Source of the DNA: Lepisosteus oculatus
Lineage: Eukaryota; Chordata; Actinopteri; Semionotiformes; Lepisosteidae
Direction of reading: 5' to 3'
DNA length: 64,000 bases
NCBI RefSeq assembly: GCF_040954835.1
Contig: NC_090697.1
Coordinates: 38,314,788-38,378,787 of the forward strand
The notes beneath the pieces are model-generated. The model worked only from the letters and a program-made list of their open reading frames with translations. It did no database searches and was not told where the DNA came from. A program made the position numbers and the translations under genes. Shown in pieces: positions 1 through 12,018 of the stretch; the stretch's first letter is position 1; every line of letters begins with the position of its first letter.

Positions 1-1860
1 GAGGACAGCAGCTGCTACTTATGGCTCATTTTAATTAAGGATTTTTTTTTTAGTACGGAGCTGGGAAACTAACAATGTGTTGTAATTGGGATTAATTTAG
101 TGTACGGAGCTGCGTATTAACAATCAGCTCATCCCCAGTAAATACGCCGGATCAGTTCGTTGCAATTGGCCCAGATATCGCAAGAGTAAATACGCGGATC
201 ATGTAAACTTTAATGTGATAATATCTTGGTCTTTAATATGTAAATCAGTAAAATACACTCAACATTTCTACACACAACGCATTTCCTTTCAGTCCTTGTA
301 ATTTATGCCTCATACCTTGTCTCATTCTCATTTACCACTCTGTTTTCCCAAATATATTTCAGTTTCATTCGGGCGTTTCTTCGTTGTATCTTCAAACATT
401 CAATATTTTAAAATTAATGTTCTTGTTTCCTACGGATGTTGAGGTCTAGAGCGAAAGAGGATTAGCTGGGAGTGGTTCACGCCAGCGATAAGTGCACATT
501 AATAAGTTAAAGCCACGGAAACTCCACAAACTAACGGTCAGGGTGCAGTGAGCTTTGATTATCAAAGATTCATCAACGCGGATTACCTTTTCGCCATACA
601 AAATCCACAGCGTCTGATTAAAATGAGAAATCCAACGTCTGTATTTGTAGCCAAAACTGCACCTACCTCAGTATATTTCTCCCACCCACTAATGGCAAAT
701 GTATCCTTTTCTTAAACTGATTTTGTCTATCAGTGTGCAGTCGCTAGGCCTTTAAATTGTGTTGTTAAAATGTGAATATAAACCACACATACTCACCGTT
801 TCCGTGCACTGTTGTCAAATGGACTGACCTCACAGCCCGCCAACATCTAAACTGGTCTCCTCTTATTATCTATCCAAGCCCTAACACGTGACCTAGAAAA
901 TGCATTAGAAATCACTAATACAAACCCACGTAAAAATACGCCGGTTTACTTGTTTTCTTTATGTAATTGATTTAAAGTTCAAAGTAGTAAAGTCACCGTG
1001 CACCAGCACTTCGAACGTCAAAAAGCCGCCATTACTCAATAAAAGACAACTCCTAGAAAACGTTTTTTTTTACAAGTTTGGACTGATCTAATTGTAGTGC
1101 GCGAGGGGGATTCTTTGTGATTTTTTTAGTTTTTAGAAACTCTTCTGATGATATAAGATATACTAATGTTATTGGAGAGGACTGTACAAAAAAACTTACA
1201 TCAGTGAAAATGGAGAGGGTGGGTTTTACAAACTGGTACGTTTGGACGCAAGAACAAATATCATGATTTATTGCCTAAACGTTTTATAAATGTAAAACAC
1301 GTATTATGATGTTTTTTATACTGTTACCATACGTAACATATCCTCATTTTTAGTCTTAAACGGTTCGGGATGTTTCCTTATTCTTTTGCCCCAGAGGTTA
1401 TCGATTCGAAATGGTTATTGGGATAAAGAGAGATGACCGTTCGAGGGAGCGTCTGTTTGTTGATTTATTACAGTCGTAGACTTGTCTAGCCCCGTTCAGT
1501 TTTCGTTCTGAAGAGATCAATATAGTGGTACAAATATCACCAGCCAACCTCCCTTCAATCGACTGTCCTCTGTTTTCAATGTTCAGATATGGTAGCCCTT
1601 GTCATCTTAAACTTACAACATTATTGCTGAAGCTCAGTTACCCATGATCAAGTTTTGTATCTTTTGCCATTATTAGAAATACACGATTTGTGGGAAACAT
1701 GTAAATTAAATAACATTTAATCAAAACTACAACGTTTTTGTGAATACATGAAGCATTGAGAATTAAAACGTTGTCCAATTTATTGTACTTTTTTACATTC
1801 TTGGACTAATCTCTAGATTATTTTGATACTGTTTTGGCACCAAAATAATATTATCATTTA
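1..1860. other. Non-genic AT-rich sequence
   Basis: No exon, RNA gene or recognisable repeat was found here. The first 250 bases repeat the words TACGGAGCTG and TAAATACGC a few times, which hints at an old repeat, but I cannot define an element. Confidence 0.4.
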
Positions 1861-2231
1861 TCCATCAATCTATTTTCTAACTACTTTTTCCAATTCAGGG
1901 TCAAGTGGAAGCAGGAGTGTGTACCTACAGGCAAAAGCACAAGGCCAGGGTACACACTGGAGGGAACACCAGTCCATCACAGGGCACATACAGACACAAA
2001 CAGAGACACACACACTCACACCAGGCCCAGTTTTCCCAGAAGCCAAATAACCGACCAGTATGCCCTTCGACTATGTGATGAAACTGGAGAACCCAGAGGA
2101 AAAACACATGAACATGGGGAGAACATACAAACTCTATGCCAATGGCAACCTAGGTCTGGAATTAAACCAAGGATTTCAGTGTTATAAGGCAGCAATGCTA
2201 GCCACTGTGACACCCTTGAACAGACATGATG
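1861..2231 (-). repeat. tRNA-derived fish SINE, full-length-like, minus strand
   Basis: Read on the minus strand this starts with a tRNA-like head (GTGGCTAGCATTGCTGCC, then an A/T-changed B box near GGTTTAATTCC). It continues through the conserved body of an abundant fish SINE: TTTGTATGTTCTCCCCATG, a GTGTGTGTGTCTCTG tract and TGATGGACTGGTGTTCCCTC. It ends in a tail with AGTTAGAAAATAGATTGATGG. The same family recurs at 48427-48755 (plus), 49070-49160 (3' fragment) and 63802-63860 (3' fragment). I do not assign a Repbase name. Short frames across it are not genes. Confidence 0.7.
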
Positions 2232-2289
2232 TAAGTAAATCAATTATGCTGATGAACATTTTTTGTTAAAGTGGTTTATCAATAGAGTG

Positions 2290-2500
2290 TCTACTCTACT
2301 ATGAAAGACACAAGCCAGTAATATGTAAGGCCACAGTGGGAATAAATACAGGTATAAGCTATACTGTACATCTACAAGGCAAGGTTTGCTCCAGGTTGCA
2401 GATACTGTCTTTTCTGATTCTGTCCCATTCCTCTCCTGAAGCCTGAATAAGGATGTGCCTGTTCATTGGTCTTTGCCACATGGCGTCTCAAGTTCAACTT
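2290..2500 (-). pseudogene. Tc1-like transposase C-terminal fragment (relic)
   Basis: Minus-strand translation gives EEWDRIRKDSICNL followed by a Cys/Arg-rich stretch. This corresponds to the C-terminal end of Tc1 transposases, where an E-W-x-R-I-x-x-x-x-I-x-x-L pattern precedes the terminal GGHT motif. The DNA aligns with the 51560-52110 relic through shared words such as GTTGCAGAT, CTGTCCCATTC and GTGCCTGTTCA. No catalytic residues remain, so it is a short dead fragment. Confidence 0.45.
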
Positions 2501-3487
2501 CAAGTTTTTTGTCATATGTACCTAAGCAGAGTGAAATACTAACTTCCATGCTTTCCTTACATGCCAAATGACATAACATTGACATACAAAATGACAGAAC
2601 AAATGACATCACCTGAGGTAACATAGTTCATCCTCCAATTAACATTTGACATAAAAGGCATTGATTTCTTTAAAAACGGGATATATTGCTTCTTTTCTGT
2701 GTGTTTGCTCCCTGATTTGCACTAGACTTAACACTCAATGGATTAAATCATCTTTCCAACCAGCCCATCATTCCATGTTGACCTTCCTTCTCCCACTAAC
2801 TAATGAAGGGACAGTGCCTTCTCCTAAGCAAAGTAAGCAGGCTCCCAGAACTCATGGTTTTTAAGAGGCCACCATTCAAACTTACACTTTCAGCTGACCC
2901 TGGCACATTATGCTTTTGCTGCAACACTCGGTATTGTGTCCTTAGTGCTCTGAGCAGGTGTCAATAGAGGAAATGACCAGTGTCAATGAGAACCCACAGT
3001 TCCTCAATGACTTATGGGATGCACAGATTGTTCCCACTGCTGATCAGGGCCCTGTTTTATGGTTTCCACTGTGATAGAGTCAACAGTCTAAAATATGTTT
3101 TCATTATTATAATTTCTCTGATTCTCTGAGGCTTTTTTTTTCCGGTGCTTGTACTGTTGCTGCAGGTGTCCTTTATTGCCACAACCCCAGAAAAATGGTC
3201 ATGTAACTTCTGTTATTTAGGTTTATGGTTTGTGCACAGGCAAATGAGTCTTCATTCTCTGCTGTCCTCCTTGGTGACAGCCAGACAGGATCCTCCAAGG
3301 ATATCCAGGGCCAGGATGAAAAGCTCACTGCGGATGACTGAGTGACATAGGTTCTTTAGACATAGATCTGTGGTTCTGTCCAGTCAGATAGCATCTGCAG
3401 CAAATGATCCAAGACACATTTAAGTTGCTTTGTTTCTGCTGGTGTCTGCTGGCAGTGCTTTTGCTGTTCGTTGATATGTAAGCTGTA
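2501..3487. other. Non-genic sequence
   Basis: Nothing can be supported here. A 40-codon open stretch near 2950-3070 is within chance expectation. Confidence 0.4.
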
Positions 3488-3666
3488 TGTAACAAATATA
3501 CCCCTGCGTATAACAGGGATCTCAGCCGCCCTGGCTGGGGGAGTTCTCCTTTAGCTCAGCTGCCAAGTTCCCTGTTGCGTGACACTGGAGACCCGGGTTC
3601 ATGCCCACTGAGGGACGGACTGGCAGGGCAGGAGCGGCAAGGAAGGAAACCCCAAGAACTGTTACA
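3488..3666 (+). mobile_element. TGTAAC-ended element with tRNA-like core, copy A (179 bp)
   Basis: The element begins TGTAACA and ends TGTTACA, so the ends are inverted. It is flanked on both sides by the perfect 4-bp duplication TGTA (3484-3487 and 3667-3670). Inside is a tRNA-like segment: an A-box-like TTAGCTCAGCTGCC and, about 45 bases later, a B-box-like GGGTTCATGCC. The right half carries GGCAGGGCAGGAGCGGCAA, also found in copy B in the opposite orientation. It has no coding capacity. Ends plus target duplication suggest a cut-and-paste or integrase-type insertion; the tRNA-like core suggests SINE ancestry. Confidence 0.7.
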
Positions 3667-4003
3667 TGTACAATAAAGTATTGATGTTGTCTGTTGTAAG
3701 CAGAAATTGGTTTTAATTTTTATTGCTGAATTGGTAGCTTTCTCCCTCACCAACTCTCAGAGTCTCCCCAGTTACCAAAGTTGCTGCCCCGCCTTTTGGA
3801 GTCACATATAGCTCACATTGCCATCAAAAGTTTAGCACTGCTCTAGTGAACATTTTGGAAAACTGCTGTCCTTTCCTTTTGTCCTCCTCCATAGAGGTAT
3901 GAGCTTTTTTTATCTTAAAACTAATAGTTCACCCTCTTGTGTCCCTTTGTCAGAACTTAGAAAATGGTGTTATCCCATCTTCCTTCTGTCTGATACAGGC
4001 TAC

Positions 4004-4138
4004 TGTAACATTTCTTTGGGTTTCCTCCTTTGCCGCTCCTGCCCTGTCAGTTCGTCACTGCCTGGGCAGGAACTCGAGTCTCCGGCGTCACTCCAACACT
4101 CGAACTTGCCGACCGAGCTCAGGGGCGTATTCGTTACA
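4004..4138 (-). mobile_element. TGTAAC-ended element with tRNA-like core, copy B (135 bp)
   Basis: The plus-strand ends are TGTAACA and CGTTACA, flanked by CTAC (4000-4003) and CTAG (4139-4142), a 3 of 4 match. On the minus strand it reads TGTAACGAATACGCCCCTGA, then a tRNA-like segment with GAGCTCGGTCGGC and GAGTTCCTGCCC, then the CAGGGCAGGAGCGGCAAA block shared with copy A. It is shorter than the other copies and has lost part of the left arm. It lies 337 bp from copy A in inverted orientation. Confidence 0.62.
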
Positions 4139-5657
4139 CTAGCGATTAATGTGGAATTGTGAACGTTGTGACTTTGAAAACAATAGCTACAACCAGAATT
4201 GCAATACTGATTCCTTATTGAAAAAGAAAATGAAGAAATACTGCAGCTCAGATAAAACTGCAGATAGATCAACATAGTTTTCCCAAAACATTTAAAGCAC
4301 AGACTTCCCAAGTCCGAGAACAGCTCCCCTGTGCTGGAGAGTATACCTCCTAGGGCTGCAATGCAAAAATGGAGTGGAGGAATTTACACAATCATACAAT
4401 CATACAAACCTACAAAGCAGGATATAATACAATATATTTTCATAGATTATCTATCTACATTAATACACGTACGTACAATTATAATAACACCGGTGATTAT
4501 GTCTCTGTAAATAACATTATCTACTACTTTAATACATGGAAATTATTTTTGCAATTTCAAGGAATTCACACACGAGCATCTCAACTCACAGACGTTCCAC
4601 ACCTCCTGGGTAGATGGCGCTAGAAGATGCAAGGAGGATTAAAACAGTTTACAAATTTCAAATTACAAATTTCTTTGTCATGACGCTCTATGGTTGTTTT
4701 GGCTGCTCTAATGCTTAGCGACTTGTGGAGCTGTGTGGCTGTATAGACTTTTCAGCTTGGGCGAGATGTTTCGTTTGAGTGAGACTTTGAATTCTAAATC
4801 GACTCTGCTTTTCATCTACAGGTTTTTTTAATTGGCAATTTTTATACAAACAAAACTTATATAATTGTAAGCACTGTATATATGTCGTATATACAGTATA
4901 TTGCTTTAAAATAATAGTTTATGAAGAGGCTAATGCTGAACTGAAGTATCATGTTATCATGATCCTTTCCTAAAAAAGAGGACATTGGCTGAGATATGGC
5001 TGAGAGTATCTCCCCGTTTACCAGGAGAAAAGTACATTTTGATTATGGATAACGAGAATCGTGTTAGAGCAAGAACTGAATACATAATTATTCCTTAATT
5101 CTTCCCACCCCTTTAAAAACTAAACACATTTATGTTAAAGTTATTAACAAAATATATAATTCTAAGGAATTTCCAAGGAGGTTAAACTTGGACTGTAACA
5201 TCTGTATTTTTCTGAGTCTGGTATTAAAGCTATTGAACTGATTTTTTCCAAGTCATTATACAACAGGCTTTTGGTATTGTTATGTTTGTTCTTGATTAAA
5301 AAGCAGAACTATCCTTATAAATTTAACTTATAAGGGCATTGTTCTTGCTCTTATGAGTAAATACAGTATAATGTTAATACATCTACTGTTAATACAGTAT
5401 AATGTTAAATGTTATATTAATAGTAGCACAATTTACACAGAGTACTTAAAACTTCTATGTGCTTCAAATAGTTTATAAATTCAATTAGTATGCAATTTTT
5501 GGATAGTGTAAAATATAAAAATATGAAAACTGTTTTTCGCAATTCCTTCATATACAGTATGCTTATTTTATGTGTCATACAATGTAATGTTGAAATTTCC
5601 AATCTGATTTCTTGTTCTATTGATTCATTCGATTTTTTAAATTTGTATACTGTTGTA
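4139..5657. other. Non-genic sequence
   Basis: AT-rich with no supportable gene. Near 5360-5410 the words AATACAGTATAATGTTAA are repeated imperfectly, a small local repeat. Confidence 0.4.

Positions 5658-5711
<54 letters not shown>
5658..5711 (+). repeat. (AAT)18 microsatellite
   Basis: There are eighteen uninterrupted AAT units. The tract sits about 265 bp upstream of the SF3B6 start codon. It produces spurious poly-Asn and poly-Leu open frames, which are not genes. Perfect purity suggests a length-polymorphic locus. Confidence 0.95.
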
Positions 5712-5713
<2 letters not shown>

Positions 5714-5976
5714 GTTTGTTTTTTTCCGCTGGAGTTCACGCAGACCGGATTTTATTGAACGTCGAAGAATACACCAAAGGGAGAAGACGACAAGAGTCTG
5801 CATAGTGAACGTACCCTATAAACATTACCCTTTAGATTTACGATAGGAGAGACGTCATCACTATGCGTCCATTTTCTTGATCACTCTTCCTGTGAGACAA
5901 CGAGGAATCAGGATTGTAACCACTGTTCGTGGCGTCTTTATTTTTGTTAGTAGGATTGTGGAAATAAATCGCAATC
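5712..5976 (+). promoter_or_regulatory. SF3B6: Probable SF3B6 promoter and 5' UTR
   Basis: This stretch precedes the start codon and is richer in CpG than its surroundings. A CRE-like half-palindrome GACGTCATC lies at 5851-5859, followed by GCGTCCATTTTCTTG, which resembles a YY1-type CCAT core. There is no clear TATA box at a useful distance, as is usual for a housekeeping gene. The transcription start cannot be fixed from sequence; a start around 5870-5900 would give a 5' UTR of roughly 80-110 bases. The role is inferred from position and motifs only. Confidence 0.45.
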
Positions 5977-8900
5977 ATGGCTATGCAGGCAGCTAAAAGA
6001 GCTAATGTAAGTTGTTTTAAATATTTTTTAAATCTTTTTCAATCGTGTATTTGAGTTATTATGTTATTTGTGTTACTGAGCTAACTGGGCCCGTTTTGCT
6101 AAAATCTTGTTTGTTTCAGTAACTTATTTGTTCGGTAAATGTTTATTTAAATAAGAGCACAATCACATAATTTATAAAGAATGGGGTTTGTACTTCGATG
6201 GAAGTACAAAAAGACTATTTTTTTCCAAACATGCATTCAACGTGTATCAAACTTGTAATATAAATGTTTGATTTCCCTCTTTCTCTAATATACAACAATA
6301 ATGTACTAATTAGCAAAAGGTGCTTTTGATAAAATGGTATTTTGACGCTCTTTAGTCAATTTATAAATGGATATCTTCTTCAGGATTTCTTAACTAGTTT
6401 AAAGTGATTATATGAAGTGTCAAGTTTGAATTATTTAAAAATTATTTTGATGTTTCCTTTTGTCAGATTCGATTGCCGCCAGAAGTAAACAGAATCCTCT
6501 ATATTCGTAATCTTCCTTACAAAATCACAGCGGAAGAAATGTATGATATATTTGGAAAGTATGGACCAATACGGCAAATCCGAGTGTAAGTGTTATAAGG
6601 TGTTTTTTTTTTTAATATGCCTTTCACTTAGAGGGCGTAAATGGATACATTTTAAGAACTACCACAATTCATGTAACTGCCAGTCTTAATGCACATTATA
6701 ATTATGGCTTTGGACAAAATAAAATATTCAAAAAAAGTTTAATGGATATTTTATTTGTATAACGTAGAGGTAGTGCAGAGTGATATGTCAACAAGAATCA
6801 CACTTTAGCGTCTGGGTTTGGGAGCAGAGGCTAAAAACAAGACCACCTGTTACTCTTTTCGCACTTTTACAAGTGATCTAGACAATGGGTTTCCACTCCT
6901 GGTCCTGGAGGGCTATACTGCTTTATCAGTCGTTTTTTGCTCAAGCCAAGCACAGGTTACACATTTGAACCTTTGATTGACTTAATAATAGTATGAGTTT
7001 GAGCTGTTTGATTGTTTACTCTCTTAATCGTATCGGAGATCACCTCTTTGCTCTTTGAGTTTTAAAAGTAATATAAAATCCCAAATGTCTTAAGTACAAA
7101 ATAAAAAGTTTCCACACGTTACAATCAAGCAACGTGCTAGTTCAATTAAAGCTTCCATTTTCAATTTGAGGTTATTAACCTTGGCTGGAATGAAAACCAG
7201 CAGGACCTCCAGGACCAGGATTGGGAACCCTCCTCTAGACTACTACCTGTATTTTCTTCATGTTAGGAAGATGGATCGAGTGCCATATGAGCATTGATGT
7301 CAGGGTTTCTAGCTTTGCAGCAGATTTGGTTGCCCCTATTTTATTATTTGTTTACTTAATCACTACCTAAAGTTCTGTTATATTGCCTTGTAATGTGTGG
7401 AGCTGCAGCTACCAATGTATATTGCTTGTAAACTCAATTTATTACAAATGATTTTTGGGAATGAAAAGATTGGACAAGAGTAAAGACTGGGGACTCCAAA
7501 AGAGCAAAACGTGTTACAGCTTGTGTTTACCAGTCATATCACTTCCTACCTCAATTAAAATTATTCCCATTAATTTATTATTTTTTCTTGGGTATGATTT
7601 TTCCCAAATTCTGTAGAACTTCTGTTCATGTTCAATGTCAGAATTGGGCTAATACTGCTATAGATCACTTTCTCCAACACAATTTACATTTGCTTTGGAT
7701 GAACTTAGTTTCAGGTTAGCATTGTTTCCTTTGTTACAAACAAAATCATTGTTATAAATGGCTTTTGCTTGGTGTGTTTTGCAACACTCCCACTGTTAAC
7801 ACACACCATCAAGTTAAGGTCTAATGTTACTTTTGTATAGAGTCTCTTTTACTGCATATTTCTTTCATTTCCAATTGTAGTGAAATTTGGATCTTGGGGT
7901 TATCTGACCCTTAGATTTAGTATGCATACATAGATTACTTCCCTCATGAGAAAGCTCAATGTTTGTAGCATGTTAGATTTCAGATATAAGCATACAAATT
8001 GAAAACCTATAAGAATGTAGACAGTTTAAAATGTATAAATATGTATTTTTATTTTTTGATTAAATTAATAATACAATAAATTGAATAACTGAAGAAACCT
8101 ACACGCCTGTATGTATTCTCACAATTGCATAAGGAATCCAAAAAATAGAATATTCACAGAGATTGCAACCTACCAGAAGAATCAAGGTGAAGGTCATGCA
8201 CAAGATTATTGAAAATGGCTGAAATTGTGATTTGTCAAATTCTTAAAAATAAAGCAGTACACAAAATATAGCAGTGACAATATTTTGTGATTGTTTTTTC
8301 TGTTAAACTTTTTTTTACATTTTACCTGTTTAATTCTAAGTGCCAAATAGAACTGTTGTGATATTGTCATTCTTGTGCTGGTGCTAGAGACTTCAAAATG
8401 AAAATAATAACAAATTACAAACTTAACCTTTCAATTTCTTCAAGGGCTTTTATTGAAGTCAGGTGCTTTTATATTTTGTATGTTTTCATATTATTTTTGC
8501 ATTAACGTTATTTACATTTCATTAATCGGACATATTTTTTTCCTAGTGGGAACACACCAGAGACAAGAGGAACAGCATATGTTGTCTATGAAGACATCTT
8601 TGATGCCAAGAATGCCTGTGATCACTTATCTGGATTTAATGTTTGCAACAGATATCTTGTTGTCTTGTACTACAATGCTAACAGGGTATGCATATTAAAA
8701 CATTGCTTTTCAATTATTGTTTTTAGTGTAAAAGCAAATGAGTCCATTTTATTTGAAGATTTAGATCTTCAGATGGAAGAGATATAGTTCACAAAAAATG
8801 ATATATGTACATGACAAATTATTGAGTGTTGCAGTATTTCCGGATGTTTTTTAGGTTATCTATGTTTAGTTTCATATACGTATTTGCATAAGTGGGCAAT

Positions 8901-9038
8901 TTGTACATATTGGCTGTTTTTATGATCTGTCAAACTTTTTTTTTTCAGGCTTTCCAGAAAATGGATACAAAGAAAAAAGAGGAACAACTAAAACTTCTCA
9001 AGGAAAAATACGGCATCAACACAGATCCACCAAAATAA
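5977..9038 (+). CDS. SF3B6: Splicing factor 3b subunit 6 (SF3b p14), complete, 4 coding exons
   Basis: Coding exons are 5977-6006, 6467-6585, 8547-8685 and 8949-9038 (TAA). Every intron is GT-AG, and the frame runs through to 125 residues, the usual family length. The product is the small SF3b subunit of the U2 snRNP. It sits at the branch-point adenosine in the nucleus and binds SF3B1. The single RRM has RNP2 LYIRNL at residues 21-26, with Tyr22, the residue reported to contact the branch adenosine, and RNP1 RGTAYVVY at 57-64. A Lys/Glu-rich C-terminal helix ends in NTDPPK. The ATG is chosen because [10 protein letters not shown] is the conserved N-terminus. I see no difference from the human protein as I remember it. 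Intron 2 (about 2 kb) carries a hAT MITE. Expression is expected to be constitutive (inference). Confidence 0.97.
6885..7233. mobile_element. Non-autonomous hAT MITE in SF3B6 intron 2
   Basis: The element is 349 bp with terminal inverted repeats. The left end reads GGGTTTCCACTCCTGGTCC, and the right end, reverse-complemented, reads GGGTTCCCAATCCTGGTCC, followed on both sides by TGGAGG. It is flanked by an 8-bp target duplication, TCTAGACA (6877-6884) and TCTAGACT (7234-7241), 7 of 8 matching. An 8-bp duplication and GGGTTCCCAA-type ends are the hAT signature. The interior is AT-rich and non-coding, so it must have been moved by a transposase supplied elsewhere. Confidence 0.8.
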
Positions 9039-9570
9039 TTTGACATAATTGGACTTTTGCTTGCTTTGAAGTGCTGTTTTCTCAATTCAGTTTAGTTGTT
9101 GTATTGTATTTGAAGGTCTTTTATTCATGATTATAAGAACGTTTAGAAATTATTTTTTCAGTCTTGCATATTTTTGGTTTGTAAACGTTGATGGGGGAAA
9201 ATGGGAACACATTTTTAATATCTTCTGTTAAGCAGTTATAGATATACCACCTCCTTATTCAGTTGGTAATTATCTTACTTTTTGACTGTAAATGTATTTT
9301 ATATGCCCAAATCTCATCCTTGTTTAATGATAGCAGTGTTGTAGAAATTTAGCAGTACCTTTTTGTTAACATTTTGAAAGTTTTATGAATGAAACTTTTC
9401 ACTTTTTAAAGAATATATGATTGCCACATTTCCATAACCATTTGAGGTAAAAAAATCTCCTTTTTTAAAATGTTTTCTGTCAGTAGTCTTCTGTTGTAGG
9501 GACGGCCTGAATATTTCCTAGCAGTCCACCTCACGGAACCAGAAATTAAAGGGTCAACGATTGTCTCTGT
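9039..9570 (+). other. SF3B6: Probable SF3B6 3' UTR
   Basis: AT-rich sequence follows the stop codon. The first plausible polyadenylation signal is ATTAAA at 9545-9550, followed by the T/GT-rich stretch TTGTCTCTGTCCTCATTTGT. The true cleavage site is uncertain. Confidence 0.35.
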
Positions 9571-9699
9571 CCTCATTTGTATCCCCACTTTGCCCACCAT
9601 TTTTTTTGATAAAATGTTCTTTCTACTTTTGTGGACCCCTGACTTCATTTCCATAAGTGATTTTGGTCAGGTAGAATATGGGGACAACAAAAATAAGTA

Positions 9700-9995
9700 A
9701 ATTAATCTGGATTTACTTTAAAGCTATTTCCAAGGCATGATGGCACTGTCCTTTCAAAAGCTTCTTGCAAGATAACCAGTAGTGGGGAGTGGCTGTGGGC
9801 ATTTGTAATCCATGACCTGTTACAAGACTGATGGCTTAAAGGTGGGCAACTCAAAGGAGTCTGTATACACTTCTTTGTTCTTGGCATGTGTGATTGTGGG
9901 TTTCATATCTGTGACATGTAAGATGACATGTAATCAAATGTACAAATTGGGTAGATAAACAATCGGCAATTCTTGTTTTTCACCAGTCTTGAGTT
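9700..9995 (+). repeat. SINE-like repeat, 3' part, related to 13585-13960
   Basis: This shares an ordered set of words with the repeat near 13.8 kb: TCAAAGGAGTCTG, GGGTTCATAT/GGGTTCATAC, and a tail with AAATTGGGTAGATAAACAAT against a diverged counterpart. The order is the same in both, so they are two old copies of one interspersed family. Confidence 0.5.
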
Positions 9996-10229
9996 TCAGC
10001 AAGTTGCCTTATTACACCTGTGCCCAGTAAAATGTTGCATGTAGCAGTTACAATCTTTGGAGCCTACAATCATGATCAGCTAAATGTTTGCCAAAAACAC
10101 ATTTAATCAGTATTAAAAGCATGTAAACTTGTTTAAAAAAACATGCATCGGTAAGTTCTTATCTTGATAGTGTTGACATATAAGTGGTCATTTGCAGTAT
10201 AGATAATAATCCTTATGCTTTTATTGTTG

Positions 10230-10345
10230 ACCACGCAAAGTATTTTACAGGGAATGGGGACTTCCCTTTTCCACTAACACTGTGCAGCACCCACCTGGAT
10301 GATGTGACGCCAGCCAAAGTGTGCCAGTACGCTCACCATACATCG
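10230..10345 (+). repeat. Fragment of the interspersed repeat seen at 54541-55090
   Basis: CAGCACCCACCTGGATGATG and the flanking GGGAATGGGGACT and AGTGTGCCAGTA words align with the repeat at 54.6 kb. Only about 110 bp of it remain here, and it is well diverged. Confidence 0.6.
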
Positions 10346-11966
10346 GTTTTCAGTGGAGAATGATGCACTGACTATATTAAAGACCATATTTTGAATATTA
10401 CTCCCTTAAGGACATAAAAATGTATCCTGAAGATGAAATGCCTGTATTCTGTAATTCCCATGAGCATGTTTAATGAAATACTAGATGCAAGCAATGAGAA
10501 ATTAACGTGAAAATGTACTTTTGAATTGACTATGTTTTCCAACTTTTTGCCTCTATTTACCCTATTTATTCTATATAGAATATACAAATATTTACAGGGA
10601 GAATAAGGAGTGGGGAAGCAGGCATTGTAACCTTGCAATAAAGATGATTTTTGAATGTAGTTCACAGTTTAGAATGTTAGTACTTCCATTTGAAATGGTA
10701 CTGTTAATGAGCCAGATACTGATCCAGATGAATGTAAATGAAAATACTTCAGGACTAGTAACTATTGTTTTGGATCACACTATGATAAACTAAGTATAAA
10801 AAGTAAGGTTGATAGGGTGGCAGGTCTAAATTTAAAATGCTAAGAGGGTATCCCAAAGGGTCTGGAATTGTAGGGTAAAACAGGTTGGTGTAATGTGTAG
10901 GGGTGAAGTTAAATGAAAAGGGACTGACAGGTAAAAGGAGATCAGTGCTGCCGAGTAGTACATAAAGCTGAAAATATCCAAACTGCAGGTTGCATCAAAT
11001 GTGAAGTTAATTATAGTGCAAATTTGCTATGCAAGCAAATTGTAAAAAAATAACATTTTCACCTCCAGAAATCAAGGGTTTTCATTTTCCAGTTTGAGAG
11101 TAAATAACACAACTATACAACACATAGCATTACATAATGTACACTATGCACTGGTACTTGCAATTTAGTGAGTTTCAGAACCCTATCTTTAATAGACAAA
11201 ACAGGCCGTATAGTGAGAACCTGCATTCTAAAAAATAAATGGTAAAATCCTACCCAGGAATAAATCTCTTGTTAATTTAATATGCTCATACATTTATGGG
11301 ACCTGATTTCACTATTTTTTACTATTTTAATGGCTTCAACAGAATTGGAGAGGCCTGCTGATTCCACTGTGTGCCACAATATTTACTCACTGTTCTTCCC
11401 TCCTTCCCTCCTAAGATGTCCTCAACCCTACATCAGATGTAGGTGAAACACATTACATAACTTTGTTTTAATATAGCTAAATGTTTGCATAAAAATATGA
11501 AGAAATTAAAAGCAAACTACCTTTACTTTTGCCTCATATTAATCCTCGGACATGAAATACCAATCCCATTAGTACACAGTTTTAATGTTTCTGTTCATCA
11601 TAAATTGTTCACCTATTAACAGTTGTTTAGACAGCAATATGGAAACAAATTCTAAATTCACAAGTTAAGAAGAGATCTCCTAACAAAAGGTTTGTGTGGG
11701 TCTAACTTTAAGCAAGACGTTTGGAAACAATTTAATTTCATGTGACTCAAATAACTACAGAGGTTGTCACCCAAACCAGATTAGCAACATAGTGAAACAT
11801 TAGATGCTGAACAGCAAGACAAGTGTTTTGACTGAATATACTTCATAAAACAGGATGGGCAGTACTTAAATGTCTAGGGGAGACTTGGTAATTTATTAAA
11901 TAGAACACTGAAGGCCTAGTAAATGTGCAGGAAATGTGAGCAATGCATAAATGTATTATAGATGAA
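10346..11966. other. Non-genic sequence
   Basis: No supportable gene or repeat unit was seen. Short open frames have no protein-like character. Confidence 0.4.
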
Positions 11967-12017
<51 letters not shown>

Positions 12018-12018
12018 T
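11967..12018 (+). repeat. (ATT)n microsatellite
   Basis: About 17 perfect ATT units, a simple trinucleotide repeat followed by more AT-rich DNA. Confidence 0.95.

Noticed and set aside
5417..5846. Two overlapping open frames of 118-128 codons with poly-Asn or poly-Leu
   Set aside because: Both arise from the (AAT)18 microsatellite; no domain, and they overlap the SF3B6 promoter.
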